From NCBI GenBank assembly GCA_014381825.1, contig JACNKX010000088.1, positions 184,445 through 248,444 of the forward strand: DNA of 64,000 nucleotides, written 5' to 3'. Positions within the stretch are counted from its first letter, which is position 1; every line of letters begins with the position of its first letter. Positions 9,068 to 18,847 of this stretch are shown in pieces. Source of the DNA: Planctomycetota bacterium (lineage in GTDB: Bacteria > Planctomycetota > Planctomycetia > Pirellulales > Pirellulaceae). A program made the translations under genes and the position numbers. The notes under the pieces are model-generated. The model worked only from the letters and a program-made list of their open reading frames with translations, made no database searches and was not told where the DNA came from.

Positions 9068-11773
9068 CTACCCACCGAAGAGCGAAGCACCGTCGCGACC
9101 AAGCACACTTCCGGCCAGCGTCCCCAGATAGCGTCCGTTCTCGACGACGGGTTGCCCACCTACAAAGACATGGTCGATCCCTTCACAATACTGATGAGGA
9201 TTGAACGCGTCCGCGGTGTCACGGATCGTCCGCGGATCAAAGACGACGATGTCCGCAGGAGCATCGACCACGATCGTTCCGCGTTTTCCGAGCTTCAATA
9301 TCTGGGCAGGAAGTGACGTGGAAACTCGTACTGCCTCTTCGATGCTCATCAGTTGGCGGTCAATCGCATAGCGCCGGATCTTACGAGGAAACGCTCCGTA
9401 GAATCGAGGATGCACCGGACCATCTTCGGGTAGCGTGATGCCTGCGTCGCTCGACGTCGCCGTCCAAGGCGTCGCCGCGAATGCTTCTACATCGCGTTCC
9501 GACATCGAGAACGCTCGCACTCGAACGCCGCCTCGTCGCTTTCGATCTCCCCTCAGCTGAAGTTGAATCGCAACTTCGACGGGATCGAATTTCAGCTCAA
9601 CCGCCAATTCGGCCAGCGACTTGCCGACATAGGATGACTGCGGATGTTCCAAGATGAGAATGTTGTCTGGTCCGCCGCGTCTGGTGATTTCGAAAGCGAT
9701 GTCGCGGCGCACGTCTGCGGCATTTAATCGGTTACCCAACACTCGTTCGAGATGTTCAGCAGGCGTCATCTCCGCTTCGTCTTGCTCGTCGCCAACCCAG
9801 TCCGGGATCAAAACGATTCGTCCGTCCGAACCACTTGTGTTATAAGCGTATTGATCGGCGAACACGTTCAAGCCCCGCGCGCGAGCCTTCTCGATCATGT
9901 CGATCATGATGCGACTGGATCCCCAGAAGTCGACACCTCGCGCTTTGATATGCGTGGCGACGACCGTCACGTTGGTTGCCTCCGCAAGCTGAATCAACTC
10001 GTTGATATTGTCGATCATAGAAGGTGGATTTGCCTTGTCGCGACTCGGCAGAAACCACATCGGATGACTTCCTGAACTGCGCTCATGTAGGACGTAGACA
10101 CCCTCCCGCGGTACCAACTCGCCGACCAACGCTTGCATCTCCTTTGCGTTGCTCCACCGTCCTGGATCGTATTCCAAACCCGCTGACATCCCTCTCGCAC
10201 CTTCTTCCATGCCTCGGCGAACAAGCTTTCGCATCTGTTGAATCTCGTCGTCCGTCGCCGTGCGTCGGTAATCATCTCGCATTACTTGGTGCCGGACGTT
10301 TCCGTGGCCAACCATTTGGACGACGTTGGGCCCGACGCCCAGCTTCTGCATGATTCTCCTTTGCTCTCGAATCGAATCGGGGCCACCTCCATCCTGGTTA
10401 ACGACGACGGTAGTGATTCCTTGTGTGATAAGATTCGGAGCCGCGCGACGTAGCGGATCGCTTGACGTCAGACCATGTTCAGCGTGACTGTGAAGATCGA
10501 TGAAGCCGGGTGCCACAATCTTTCCGACGACATCGACCACTCGCGCTGCGGAGAGGTTTCGGAGGTCTCCGATTTTTGCAATTCGACCATTACGGATGCC
10601 CACGTCGGCACGAATCGACGCGTTGCCCGATCCATCGATCACCTCGCCATTCGCTAGGAGGACGTCGAACAGCGGCTCGCGAGCGTCGTTCCTAGTTCCC
10701 TTGCTCGTCGTTTGCGTTTTCGCAGTTGGACGAGCCGCCAGTATCATGGCCAGCAATTCGCCGAAGTCCGCTTTGGCGACGCGAGTTCCTTCTTGGAAAG
10801 AGTTGACTCGGTGAGCGATGACGATGTTCCACTCGGGAATGACGAGCAGATACTGGCCTCGGTAACCGCGTGCCGAGAACGAGCCCTCGGGGAGCGATAC
10901 GCCCGGAAAGTGTTCGCCATCGACGGCAACCCACCACATATACCCGTAGCCGCCGGAAGCCCCGGCGTCCGAATAGGACCGCGTACTCTCGGCTACCCAA
11001 TTCGCCGGCACGATTTGCTGGTCGTTCCATCGCCCCTTGTGGATGAACAATAAGCCAAATCGGGCCAGATCGCGTGTACTTAATTCAAATGGATAGGCGG
11101 GATGCACCGAATCGTCGCCCGTTACATATCGCGTGTGTCGCGCGCGAACGAAGTCTTGCATCTGAAGCGGGATTGCCAGACGATGCTCGAACTCTTCGAA
11201 TAAACTTCGCCCGGTCAAGTTCTCGAAGATTGTTGCATTCGCGTTGAAATCCCAGTTGTTGTAGTACCAGAGGGTATCCGCTTTGTGCGAACCTCGCGGC
11301 GGGCGCGCTGCTGCCATCGCCGCTGTTTCGTAGAGCGCGGGATGATAAACGCCGGATCGTGCTTTTAGGAGGTCGCGAACGCGCGCCTGTTTCTCCTGAT
11401 CGCTGAGCGATGGTTCTTTGTCATCAATGCCCAATTCGGCCAGTGTCCGATCGAGATCGATGGTGCCGTTCGCAACATGGGGGCCATACATCGCGCTCAA
11501 CAGGCTCTTGCGAACTGAATGGCATTTGAGGGGCAACGCAACGGCTCCCCACTCATCAACGACGACACCGTCGTAAACGATCATCAACGCTGCTGTATCG
11601 AGAGTTGCCGAGAAATCTTGCGCGGTCGCAAGCAGCGCGCTATTCCAACCAGCGTCTTCCGGCGATTCGGCCTTGTGCCAGAACTTGCCAGGAAACTGCT
11701 CGTCATCCGCGTTCACAGCGGCAACATTCGCAGCGATCGTTACGAGATAGATCATCCACGACGCGCGTATCAT
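9068..11773 (-). CDS. Fusion of beta-lactamase-like serine hydrolase and D-aminoacylase-type amidohydrolase
   Basis: A 901-residue secreted protein in two parts. After a signal peptide (about 1-22), residues 30-345 form a class C beta-lactamase/D-peptidase-like domain with SVRK (Ser86, Lys89) and YNN (171-173). From about 368 to the end it resembles N-acyl-D-amino-acid deacylase: [15 protein letters not shown] at the start, the metal motif HSHAEH (His428, His430), and [19 protein letters not shown] in the C-terminal half. Both parts belong to families acting on D-amino-acid peptides or amides, so a joint role in degrading D-amino-acid compounds such as peptidoglycan fragments is a reasonable inference. 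The frame is continuous, so this looks like a real fusion. Confidence 0.85.
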   Translation of the reverse strand: MIRASWMIYLVTIAANVAAVNADDEQFPGKFWHKAESPEDAGWNSALLATAQDFSATLDTAALMIVYDGVVVDEWGAVALPLKCHSVRKSLLSAMYGPHVANGTIDLDRTLAELGIDDKEPSLSDQEKQARVRDLLKARSGVYHPALYETAAMAAARPPRGSHKADTLWYYNNWDFNANATIFENLTGRSLFEEFEHRLAIPLQMQDFVRARHTRYVTGDDSVHPAYPFELSTRDLARFGLLFIHKGRWNDQQIVPANWVAESTRSYSDAGASGGYGYMWWVAVDGEHFPGVSLPEGSFSARGYRGQYLLVIPEWNIVIAHRVNSFQEGTRVAKADFGELLAMILAARPTAKTQTTSKGTRNDAREPLFDVLLANGEVIDGSGNASIRADVGIRNGRIAKIGDLRNLSAARVVDVVGKIVAPGFIDLHSHAEHGLTSSDPLRRAAPNLITQGITTVVVNQDGGGPDSIREQRRIMQKLGVGPNVVQMVGHGNVRHQVMRDDYRRTATDDEIQQMRKLVRRGMEEGARGMSAGLEYDPGRWSNAKEMQALVGELVPREGVYVLHERSSGSHPMWFLPSRDKANPPSMIDNINELIQLAEATNVTVVATHIKARGVDFWGSSRIMIDMIEKARARGLNVFADQYAYNTSGSDGRIVLIPDWVGDEQDEAEMTPAEHLERVLGNRLNAADVRRDIAFEITRRGGPDNILILEHPQSSYVGKSLAELAVELKFDPVEVAIQLQLRGDRKRRGGVRVRAFSMSERDVEAFAATPWTATSSDAGITLPEDGPVHPRFYGAFPRKIRRYAIDRQLMSIEEAVRVSTSLPAQILKLGKRGTIVVDAPADIVVFDPRTIRDTADAFNPHQYCEGIDHVFVGGQPVVENGRYLGTLAGSVLGRDGASLFGG

Positions 11774-11979
11774 GATAAGTTCGCTGCTCGCATAAGTGTG
11801 AGGTGTGGCGCGTTTTGGTGGCCCGCGACTGTCGAGTACTCGTGTAGAATACCCAGTTTGCGGACGAATGCGAGCTTATGCGATTAGGGCTACGAGTTTC
11901 ATGACATCAAGTTCAGCAGGCGTGACCCAGGCCGGTTCGTTCCTGCTGATTCTCGGCGCACATGCGGATCTGTGTTCCT

Positions 11980-12555
11980 TCAAGCCGGCGTTAGATTTGG
12001 GAAGGCCTCGCGGTAGTCGACGCTCGTATGAACTCTCGCGCGACGGAGTTCATTAATCTGCCATTCGACTTGCCGCGCCAAAGTCCACTTGCAGAGCAAC
12101 GCGGATGTCATCTGACGCACTTCGACGACGTCAAACGGCTTTTTCAAGATGAGGAGTCGGTCCGTTTCGCCAAGACGCTTGATCGTCTCGGTCCAGGTAT
12201 AGTCCGAGAAGGCTGTGCAAATGACGATCTGAATGTCTTGATCAACTTGCCAGATCCGTTCGGCGGTCTCAACACCGTCAATTCCGGGCGGCATGCGAAC
12301 GTCGACGAATGCCAATGCGTATCGGCGGTTTGTCTCAACCGCCTGATTGACCAGATCGACCGCTTCTTCACCTTGTAGCGCCGAATCAACGTCGTAGGTG
12401 TTTGACGTATCTGGCGTGTCGTCTCCGCCTAGTAGGAACGCCTTCGCACTGTCGAGCCCTGCTGATTTAGAGGTGCCGAAGATATCGCGAAAGTCCTGAT
12501 GGATCGCTCGATTGTCATCGACGATCAAAATTCGATTGTTTCCGTCGTGGGTCAT
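11980..12555 (-). CDS. Response regulator, single receiver domain with insertion
   Basis: A 191-residue protein with a CheY-like receiver: ILIVDD (Asp13-14), the phosphorylation site in FVDVRMPPG (Asp85), CTAFSD (Thr114) and KKP (Lys138-139). Asp85 lies about 30 residues later than usual because of an extra segment at about 28-58 (GTSKSAGLDSAKAFLLGGDD and following). A C-terminal helix of about 40 residues follows but no DNA-binding domain, so it probably acts by protein contact. Its start overlaps the stop of the histidine kinase gene (12552-12555), which identifies the partner. Confidence 0.85.
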   Translation of the reverse strand: MTHDGNNRILIVDDNRAIHQDFRDIFGTSKSAGLDSAKAFLLGGDDTPDTSNTYDVDSALQGEEAVDLVNQAVETNRRYALAFVDVRMPPGIDGVETAERIWQVDQDIQIVICTAFSDYTWTETIKRLGETDRLLILKKPFDVVEVRQMTSALLCKWTLARQVEWQINELRRARVHTSVDYREAFPNLTPA

Positions 12556-14204
12556 GGACTTGCCTCGCAGAGTTCTGGTTCGGATTCAGTTGGTTCCGTT
12601 GATGTAGCGGATGGCTCGGGCACTAAAACAGCCGAAGTTGTGTCCGAACGCAAAGGAAGATCGAGAAAGAATGTGGCTCCACAACCAGGACCGTCGCTGT
12701 GCGCGGTCAGCGCGCCGCCCATTTCCTTGGCTGCGTTCGCGGAGCTGTGAAGGCCGAACCCGTGACCATCTGGTTTCGTTGTAAAGCCGTAGGCGAACAC
12801 CTGATTCAGTTTTTCGATGTCGATACCAGGGCCGTTGTCCGCGATTTCAACACGAGCAAAATCATCTTGTATGCCGAGACGTAGCGTGACTGTCTTGTGT
12901 GGGGAGTCGTAAGCCTTGAGCGCTTCCTTGGCGTTCTTGATCAAGTTCACCAAGATCTGCAGCAACTTGGACCGGACCGCTTGTACCGCTGGCAACTCGT
13001 CAATTTCCCGCTCCACTTCAATTCCATGCCGCCCGGCTGAGATGCCCGCGATCGCGTAGGCCTCTTCGATGACCTCTTGCAATTCGCAGGGTTCCGCGAT
13101 GTCCGCCAACCCCGCGAAGGATTGCTGCGCGCGAACGATCTGTTTGATGTGTTCAATGTTGGCCTGCAATCGAGACAAACTCTCGAGCTGAGTTTGCTGT
13201 TCGGTATTCAGTTCTTGGCCCAGCTGCGCCAAGAAGCCGGGCAGCATCTTGCCGCGGTCGTCGTTAGTGAAGAACTCGCCAACATCCTCTTGCTTCAAGA
13301 TCAAGTCGGCGATTGCTTCGACGGTTGTGACTTGTGATCCCTGTATCCATTCGGCCAACAGCGACGCGGTCACGTTGACGCTGTTCAAGACGTTTCCCAC
13401 ATTGTGCAGCACGCTCGTGGCGATCTCTGCCTGTCCGGCTTGGCGCGCTGTCTGTACGAGTTTCTCGTGCAGGCTATTAAGTTCACCGTCTCGCCACTGA
13501 ATCTGCTCTAGCATCTCGTTGAAGCCATCGCATAGCGTTCCCAGTTCGTCCTCTGATGTTTTATCTGCCAGAAGCGAATAGTTGCCGCTGTCGGACACGT
13601 TCCGCATTGCCGTAGCCAGACGTTCGACTGGTCGCGAAATGATTCGTTGCAATATCGACGAACCTAGAACGGCGAAAGCCAATGTTAAAGCCAACACACT
13701 GCCGACGATCATGGCGTAGTTTGCCAGCTGCGAGTGCAATTGATCGAGATTGCACCGCACGAAGATCGTACCAATGTGTTTTCCACCGTGGACGATCGGC
13801 TTCATGACTTGGAGCTTCCCGTCCGCAGTCAACAGGTTGCCACCGACTTGGAGATCCGCGAAGACCCGAGGCGCGTCAAACTGATCGCCGTAGCGGGCGA
13901 CGATCTTCCCAGTTGCGTCGAATGTACAAGCGAACTCGGTTGCTGGTTCTAACTTCAACGAGGACAATACCTCTTCGGCGCTGGTGGGATCATCGAGCAG
14001 CAATGCCGAGACGCTGTTTGCTCCTACGATGGAAACGATTGCCGACATCTGTTGTACATTCCGCGCCCTGAGCATACGGAGATCGTTCGACACGAAACCA
14101 CTACCGCACACGATCAGTGTGAAGATGCAAGCCGTCACTAAGAGCAGATTAAGCTTGAGCTTGATCGACGCATTACAGAGCCAGCGTTTCATTATTCTGC
14201 CCAT
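12552..14204 (-). CDS. Membrane sensor histidine kinase (HAMP, HNVGN-type H-box)
   Basis: A 550-residue kinase with a membrane helix at about 17-37, a periplasmic sensor part (about 40-160) resembling CHASE8, a second helix at about 163-185, a HAMP domain (about 186-238) and a dimerisation helix with the unusual H-box EIATSVLHNVGNVLNSVNVT (His267). The HATPase domain follows with N-box NLIKNAKEAL, DNGPGID and GHGFGLHS. It is cotranscribed with the overlapping response regulator. ATG at 14192 is a possible alternative start. The signal sensed is unknown. Confidence 0.87.
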   Translation of the reverse strand: MGRIMKRWLCNASIKLKLNLLLVTACIFTLIVCGSGFVSNDLRMLRARNVQQMSAIVSIVGANSVSALLLDDPTSAEEVLSSLKLEPATEFACTFDATGKIVARYGDQFDAPRVFADLQVGGNLLTADGKLQVMKPIVHGGKHIGTIFVRCNLDQLHSQLANYAMIVGSVLALTLAFAVLGSSILQRIISRPVERLATAMRNVSDSGNYSLLADKTSEDELGTLCDGFNEMLEQIQWRDGELNSLHEKLVQTARQAGQAEIATSVLHNVGNVLNSVNVTASLLAEWIQGSQVTTVEAIADLILKQEDVGEFFTNDDRGKMLPGFLAQLGQELNTEQQTQLESLSRLQANIEHIKQIVRAQQSFAGLADIAEPCELQEVIEEAYAIAGISAGRHGIEVEREIDELPAVQAVRSKLLQILVNLIKNAKEALKAYDSPHKTVTLRLGIQDDFARVEIADNGPGIDIEKLNQVFAYGFTTKPDGHGFGLHSSANAAKEMGGALTAHSDGPGCGATFFLDLPLRSDTTSAVLVPEPSATSTEPTESEPELCEASP

Positions 14205-14431
14205 TCAGAAATTCAACCGTTGAAGAATAGCCCACTGAACAGAGGGAGGATTGTTTTGATTATGAGCGGATCGCAGAAAAAGAATTGTGGGCCGTCACAA
14301 GCCCAGCAGCCTGTACTACCGTCACGAAACACGAACTGCCAATGCTTCTTTACGATTATGCATAGCCGGTTAGCACGATCTCTCCGTTAACGGGTGTTGT
14401 GATAAACTGTCCGAGATGAAAGGATGACAGT

Positions 14432-15808
14432 ATGGATCGGCGCGACTTTTTGAAACGAACTTCGTCCGCCGCCAGTGGGGTCGCCGTGGCGGGAATGTTT
14501 CACAAATTGGTCACCCGCAGCGCGTTGGGAGCAGGGCGCAGTTCAGGCTATGGCCCGCTAACGCCCGTTCGAGACGCAACAACAGGATTGGAACTGCTTC
14601 AATTGCCTGCCGGATTCCGCTACCAGTCGTTCGGCTGGAGTAAGGACCCCACGAGCACTGGTGTGAAAACGCCAGGCTCCCATGACGGAATGGCCGTCAT
14701 TCAGGCTGATGCGAAGTCGATCACAGTTTGCCGAAACCACGAAGTCGGTGGTCAAGGGGTACCGTTCGCTCCCGAGGCGATCACGTATGACCCTAAGGCT
14801 GGCGGCGGCTGCATGAATCTTCGATTCGACCGCCGGGCCGGAGGATTCGCGACCAGCATTCCCGCACTGAGCGGCACAGTCAAAAATTGTGCTGGAGGAC
14901 CGACGCCTTGGGGGACCTGGCTCACATGTGAGGAATCCGTGCTCGGTCCCGGTGACGAACTCGACGGAGTCGTCCTGGAGTTGGAACGCGAACACGGCTA
15001 CATCTTCGAGGTTCCCGTCGGTCAGGCAGCGACGGCTGAACCGCTCAAGGAGATGGGACGATTCGTCCATGAGGCAGTAGCCGTCGACCCAAAGACCGAC
15101 ATCGTATACGAGACGGAAGATCGCAACGCGGCTGGCTTCTATCGCTTCTTGCCAAACCGGAGTCGCCAACTGGTGAAGGGTGGCACGTTGCAGATGCTGA
15201 AAGTTGTCGGCAGAGAGCAATTGCAGAAGGGCCTAAGTCAGGGTGACAAGTTTGACACAGCTTGGGTCACGATCGAAGATCCCACACGTGCACATTCGCC
15301 AGGCACGAAAGACGAGCATGGCGTCTTTATGCAGGGCAAAGCTCAGGGAGCTACCACGTTTGCTAGGTTGGAAGGATGTTGGTATGGCGGCGGGAAGGTC
15401 TTTATCGTCTCGACCAGCGGTGGGGAGATTAGTATGGGGCAAGTGTTTGAATACGACCCGAACGAAGAGACCATCAAGCTCATATTTGAATCGCCTTCCG
15501 CCGAGGTCCTTGAGAATCCCGATAACATCACAGTTTGTCCAAAGAGCGGCGGGCTACTGCTTTGTGAAGATGGCAAACTGAAGCCTCAGCGATTGCATGG
15601 TTTGACGACCGACGGACAATTGTTCCCTTTTGCCGCGAACAATATCGTTCTGGCCGGAGAGCGGAACGGTTTTGAGGGCGATTTCCGCGACGGTGAGTGG
15701 GCGGGGGCGACATTTACGCCAGATGGTGAGTGGCTGTTTGTGAACATCCAGTCGCCTGGGCTTACGTTCGCCATAAATGGGCCTTGGGAGAGTGGACCGC
15801 TTGGATGA
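14432..15808 (+). CDS. Tat-exported PhoX-like protein (DUF839)
   Basis: A 458-residue protein with a twin-arginine signal at the very start (MDRRDFLKRTSSAASGVAVA). The mature part matches the PhoX/DUF839 family: CRNHEVGGQGVPF, NCAGGPTPWGTWLTCEE, a glutamate/arginine-rich middle and a C-terminal GEWAGATFTPDGEWLFVNIQ. PhoX enzymes are calcium/iron phosphatases that release phosphate from esters in the periplasm; some family members have no proven activity, so phosphatase is the family-based guess. A good ribosome binding site (AAAGGA) precedes the ATG. No phosphate-regulon operator was recognised upstream. Confidence 0.8.
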   Translation: MDRRDFLKRTSSAASGVAVAGMFHKLVTRSALGAGRSSGYGPLTPVRDATTGLELLQLPAGFRYQSFGWSKDPTSTGVKTPGSHDGMAVIQADAKSITVCRNHEVGGQGVPFAPEAITYDPKAGGGCMNLRFDRRAGGFATSIPALSGTVKNCAGGPTPWGTWLTCEESVLGPGDELDGVVLELEREHGYIFEVPVGQAATAEPLKEMGRFVHEAVAVDPKTDIVYETEDRNAAGFYRFLPNRSRQLVKGGTLQMLKVVGREQLQKGLSQGDKFDTAWVTIEDPTRAHSPGTKDEHGVFMQGKAQGATTFARLEGCWYGGGKVFIVSTSGGEISMGQVFEYDPNEETIKLIFESPSAEVLENPDNITVCPKSGGLLLCEDGKLKPQRLHGLTTDGQLFPFAANNIVLAGERNGFEGDFRDGEWAGATFTPDGEWLFVNIQSPGLTFAINGPWESGPLG

Positions 15809-16179
15809 GCTCCGAACTCTTATGCGAGTTGAGGGGCGAAGCAGCTCCAAGGCAGGTCCGATGCGACCGGGACTTCGCTTGATTTTCGGCCTCTGTTTGC
15901 CGATTGCCTAGATCGCCATTCATGCGTGCCATGATCTCATAAACCGTTCCCTGTCAACACTTACCACAATTGCATCATCCCCCGCCGCCAGCTGCCTCGC
16001 TGGTTCGGTCTGCCATTGCAAATCCGCTGATCGCTGGTAAATTGTTGTGCTTAACTTGTTACAAGTGTTGTAAGTAAGACGGAAAATAGTCCTGGCGGAA
16101 GCAGAGACAACAGACTCCGCCGCCGTGCCACGAATTGCGACGCCGCATTTGGCGTTCTAGCTCGCGAGACAGAGTATCC
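15809..16179 (+). other. Intergenic region and rpsO leader
   Basis: No gene was seen in these 371 bases. A short perfect inverted repeat, ACTTG-TTA-CAAGT (16054-16066), lies about 115 bases before rpsO. The leader of rpsO is where S15 often represses its own translation in other bacteria; no known S15 RNA motif could be confirmed by eye. Confidence 0.4.
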
Positions 16180-16449
16180 ATGACGATTACGAAAGAACGG
16201 AAACAGGAAGTCATCCAGGGTTATAAGAAGGGTGACAACGACACAGGTTCGCCCGAGGTGCAGATTGCGATCCTCACGACCCGGGTCAACAGCCTGACCG
16301 ACCACCTTCGTACGCACAAGAAAGACTACGCCAGCCGGCGCGGTCTCTTGGCAATGGTCAGCCGACGTCGTCGCCTGTTGGATTACCTGCGCAAAGTGGA
16401 TGCACAGCGGTATCTCGACATTATCGGTCGACTGGGTATTCGGAAGTAA
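16180..16449 (+). CDS. rpsO: 30S ribosomal protein S15
   Basis: An 89-residue protein, exactly the usual length of S15. It contains the family hallmarks [20 protein letters not shown] and [20 protein letters not shown] followed by LLDYLRK. S15 binds 16S rRNA in the platform of the small subunit early in assembly. The ATG at 16180 matches the family N-terminus ([10 protein letters not shown]); the frame extends upstream but without homology. pnp follows after 75 bases, the arrangement conserved in many bacteria. Confidence 0.97.
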   Translation: MTITKERKQEVIQGYKKGDNDTGSPEVQIAILTTRVNSLTDHLRTHKKDYASRRGLLAMVSRRRRLLDYLRKVDAQRYLDIIGRLGIRK

Positions 16450-16524
16450 CACGGCATCCGTAAGTAGGATGCTGGTAGCTCCCTGTCTCTCGTGCCAGGA
16501 CGCATGTAAAGGACAGGAAAAGAA

Positions 16525-18744
16525 GTGAAGGTTCGCGTAGAAAAGCAAATTGGAAAAGGTACTCTCTCTTTTGAAACTGGTGTTTTAGCAAAGCAAGCTG
16601 CGGGTTCCGTGCTCGCACAATACGGCGAAACCGTCGTTCTCGTTGCTACTGCTTCTGGCCCGCCTCGGGGCAACCAGGATTTCTTTCCGCTCACCTGTGA
16701 TTACCGCGAGCGAACCGCTGCTGCTGGTAAGTTCCCGGGTGGCTTCATCAAGCGAGAAGGTCGTCCTTCGACGAAGGAAACGTTAACCGCGCGGTTGATG
16801 GATCGCCCAATTCGTCCTTTGTTCCCGAAGGGATACTTTAACGAAGTTCAGGTCCAGGCGTTCGTCGTTTCAAGCGACAAACAGAACGACTCCGATGTCA
16901 TTGCGATGAACGGCGCGTCCGCCGCGTTGCACGTTTCGCCGTTGCCATTCGAAGGCCCGATCGCATCGGTTCGCGTCGGTCGGATCGATGGCGAATTCGT
17001 TGCGTTCCCGACCCAAGAAGCTCTCGAGGAGAGTGATCTCGACTTGATCGTTTCTGGCTCGAACGACGCCGTGTTGATGATCGAAGGCTTCGCTCGTGAG
17101 ATGCCTGAAGATGACATGGTCGACGCTATTCTGTTCGCTCACGATGTCATCAAGCAAATCTGTGACATGCAGCACGAGTTGGCCGAGAAGGTTGGCGTCG
17201 AGAAGGGCGCTGTTGAGACTGCGGAAGACGATGGACTGTTCGATAGTGTCAAAGATAAGTACTACGACGAGTATAAAGCCGCGAAGCAAACATCCGGCAA
17301 ACAGGCTCGTGGTGAAGCTTGCTCAGAAGTTAAAGCCAAGGCGATCGCTGAATTCATTCCGGACCCAGACGCCGCGGACGCGATTTGCGTCGATCATTTC
17401 AAGAACGTCTGGCACGATCTGGAAGGGAAAGTTGTTCGCGACCTGATTCTCGCCGGAAATCGTCCCGATGGTCGAGACGGTAAGACGCTTCGTGCTATCG
17501 AGTGCATGGTGGACCTGCTACCGCAAGTTCATGGCTCGGCAGTTTTTCAGCGTGGCGAGACGCAATCGCTGGTCACGATCACACTCGGAACTGGCAAAGA
17601 CGAGCAACGTGTCGACGGCTTGCTCGAAGAGTATTCGAAGAAGTTCATGCTCGACTACAATTTCCCTTCGTTCTCGGTTGGCGAGTGTCGCCCGATCCGG
17701 GGTCCTGGTCGTCGTGAGATCGGGCATGGTGCTTTGGCCGAACGAAGTGTGAAGCCGGTTATTCCGAGTCCCGAAGACTTCCCCTACACGATTCGTGTCA
17801 TTTCCGACATTCTCGAATCGAATGGTTCGTCCTCGATGGCATCCGTTTGTGCAGCGACCTTGGGCCTGATGGCGGCAGGTGTGCCGATCACAAACCCGGT
17901 GGCTGGAATCTCGATCGGGTTGGTCAAGGAGTCGGACGACAACTACGTTCTGCTGACCGACATACTCGGCGACGAGGATCATTTCGGTGACATGGACTTC
18001 AAAGTTGCTGGAACACAGGACGGGATCACCGGTATTCAGCTCGATCTGAAGATCAACGGGATCAGCGAAGCGATTATTCGTGGCGCGTTGGCTCAGGCTC
18101 GTGACACGCGGATCGAAATCTTGAAGCAAATCCTCATGACGATTCGCGAGCCGCGTGCCGAAATCTCCATCAATGCGCCTCGCTTGTTGCAGATCAAGAT
18201 CAACCCAGAGAAGATCGGTTTGGTCATCGGCCCTGGTGGCAAGATGATCCGAGCGATTCAGGAAGAGACCGGAACGGTCATCGAGATCGAAGAAGACGGT
18301 ACGGTCACGGTTGCCAGTTCCAACGGCGAGTGGGCTCAAGCTGCGATCAACAAGATCGATGCCCTGACTGCGAACGTCACGATCGGCAAGATCTATGACG
18401 GAAAGGTCGCCAGCATCAAAGACTTTGGTGCCTTTGTCGAAATCATGCCCGGTCGCGATGGCTTGTGTCATATCAGCGAATTGGCGAATGGCTATGTCGG
18501 CAGCGTCAATGACGTCTGTGCTGTTGGTGACGACATGAAGGTATTCGTGATCGACGTCGACGAACACGATCGCGTCAAACTCAGTCGCCGCAAGGCTCTT
18601 GAAGAGCTAGGTATCGAGGACACCTACGTTCCCGCCGAGCGTTCAGCTGCCGGAAGTGGTAGCAGCGAAGGCGGTGGCGATCGCGGGCCGCGACGTGGTG
18701 GTGGCGGACGTAGCGGTGGCGGCGGAGGTCGTGGACGCCGCTAG
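16525..18744 (+). CDS. pnp: Polyribonucleotide nucleotidyltransferase (PNPase)
   Basis: A 739-residue 3'-to-5' exoribonuclease with two RNase PH-like halves, joined by a helical segment, then a KH domain (IGLVIGPGGKMIRAIQEETG) and an S1 domain (GKVASIKDFGAFVEI, DGLCHISEL). Substrate-binding segments such as FPLTCDYRERTAAAGKFPGG and SFSVGECRPIRGPGRREIGH are present. The start is a GTG at 16525 with a purine-rich ribosome binding site. The last 30 residues form a glycine/arginine-rich tail not found in the textbook enzyme; RGG-like tails often bind RNA. An intrinsic terminator lies about 40 bases downstream. Confidence 0.97.
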   Translation: MKVRVEKQIGKGTLSFETGVLAKQAAGSVLAQYGETVVLVATASGPPRGNQDFFPLTCDYRERTAAAGKFPGGFIKREGRPSTKETLTARLMDRPIRPLFPKGYFNEVQVQAFVVSSDKQNDSDVIAMNGASAALHVSPLPFEGPIASVRVGRIDGEFVAFPTQEALEESDLDLIVSGSNDAVLMIEGFAREMPEDDMVDAILFAHDVIKQICDMQHELAEKVGVEKGAVETAEDDGLFDSVKDKYYDEYKAAKQTSGKQARGEACSEVKAKAIAEFIPDPDAADAICVDHFKNVWHDLEGKVVRDLILAGNRPDGRDGKTLRAIECMVDLLPQVHGSAVFQRGETQSLVTITLGTGKDEQRVDGLLEEYSKKFMLDYNFPSFSVGECRPIRGPGRREIGHGALAERSVKPVIPSPEDFPYTIRVISDILESNGSSSMASVCAATLGLMAAGVPITNPVAGISIGLVKESDDNYVLLTDILGDEDHFGDMDFKVAGTQDGITGIQLDLKINGISEAIIRGALAQARDTRIEILKQILMTIREPRAEISINAPRLLQIKINPEKIGLVIGPGGKMIRAIQEETGTVIEIEEDGTVTVASSNGEWAQAAINKIDALTANVTIGKIYDGKVASIKDFGAFVEIMPGRDGLCHISELANGYVGSVNDVCAVGDDMKVFVIDVDEHDRVKLSRRKALEELGIEDTYVPAERSAAGSGSSEGGGDRGPRRGGGGRSGGGGGRGRR

Positions 18745-18786
18745 TTTGTTGTCGATAATCGGATTACCCCGTTAACAGTTTACAAT

Positions 18787-18821
18787 GGGACGAAGGGAGT
18801 GGATTTCCTTCGTCCCTTTTT
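18787..18821 (+). terminator. Intrinsic terminator after pnp
   Basis: GGGACGAAGG (18787-18796) and CCTTCGTCCC (18807-18816) form a perfect 10-bp stem with a 10-base loop, followed directly by five T. This is a textbook rho-independent terminator closing the rpsO-pnp unit, 27 bases before the next start codon. Confidence 0.92.
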
Positions 18822-18847
18822 CGTTGATTCAGGTTGCGTGAGTATCG

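Noticed and set aside
14262..14390. A 42-codon frame with three cysteines before the PhoX-like gene
   Set aside because: GGAGG is 13 bases from its ATG, and there is no homology or coding signal beyond chance.
14558..15220. A 220-codon minus-strand frame opposite the PhoX-like gene
   Set aside because: It lies fully inside a well-supported gene and shows no domain or ribosome binding site.
17518..18567. A 349-codon open frame on the minus strand opposite pnp
   Set aside because: pnp on the plus strand is certain, and the antisense frame has no family motif; it arises from codon bias of pnp.
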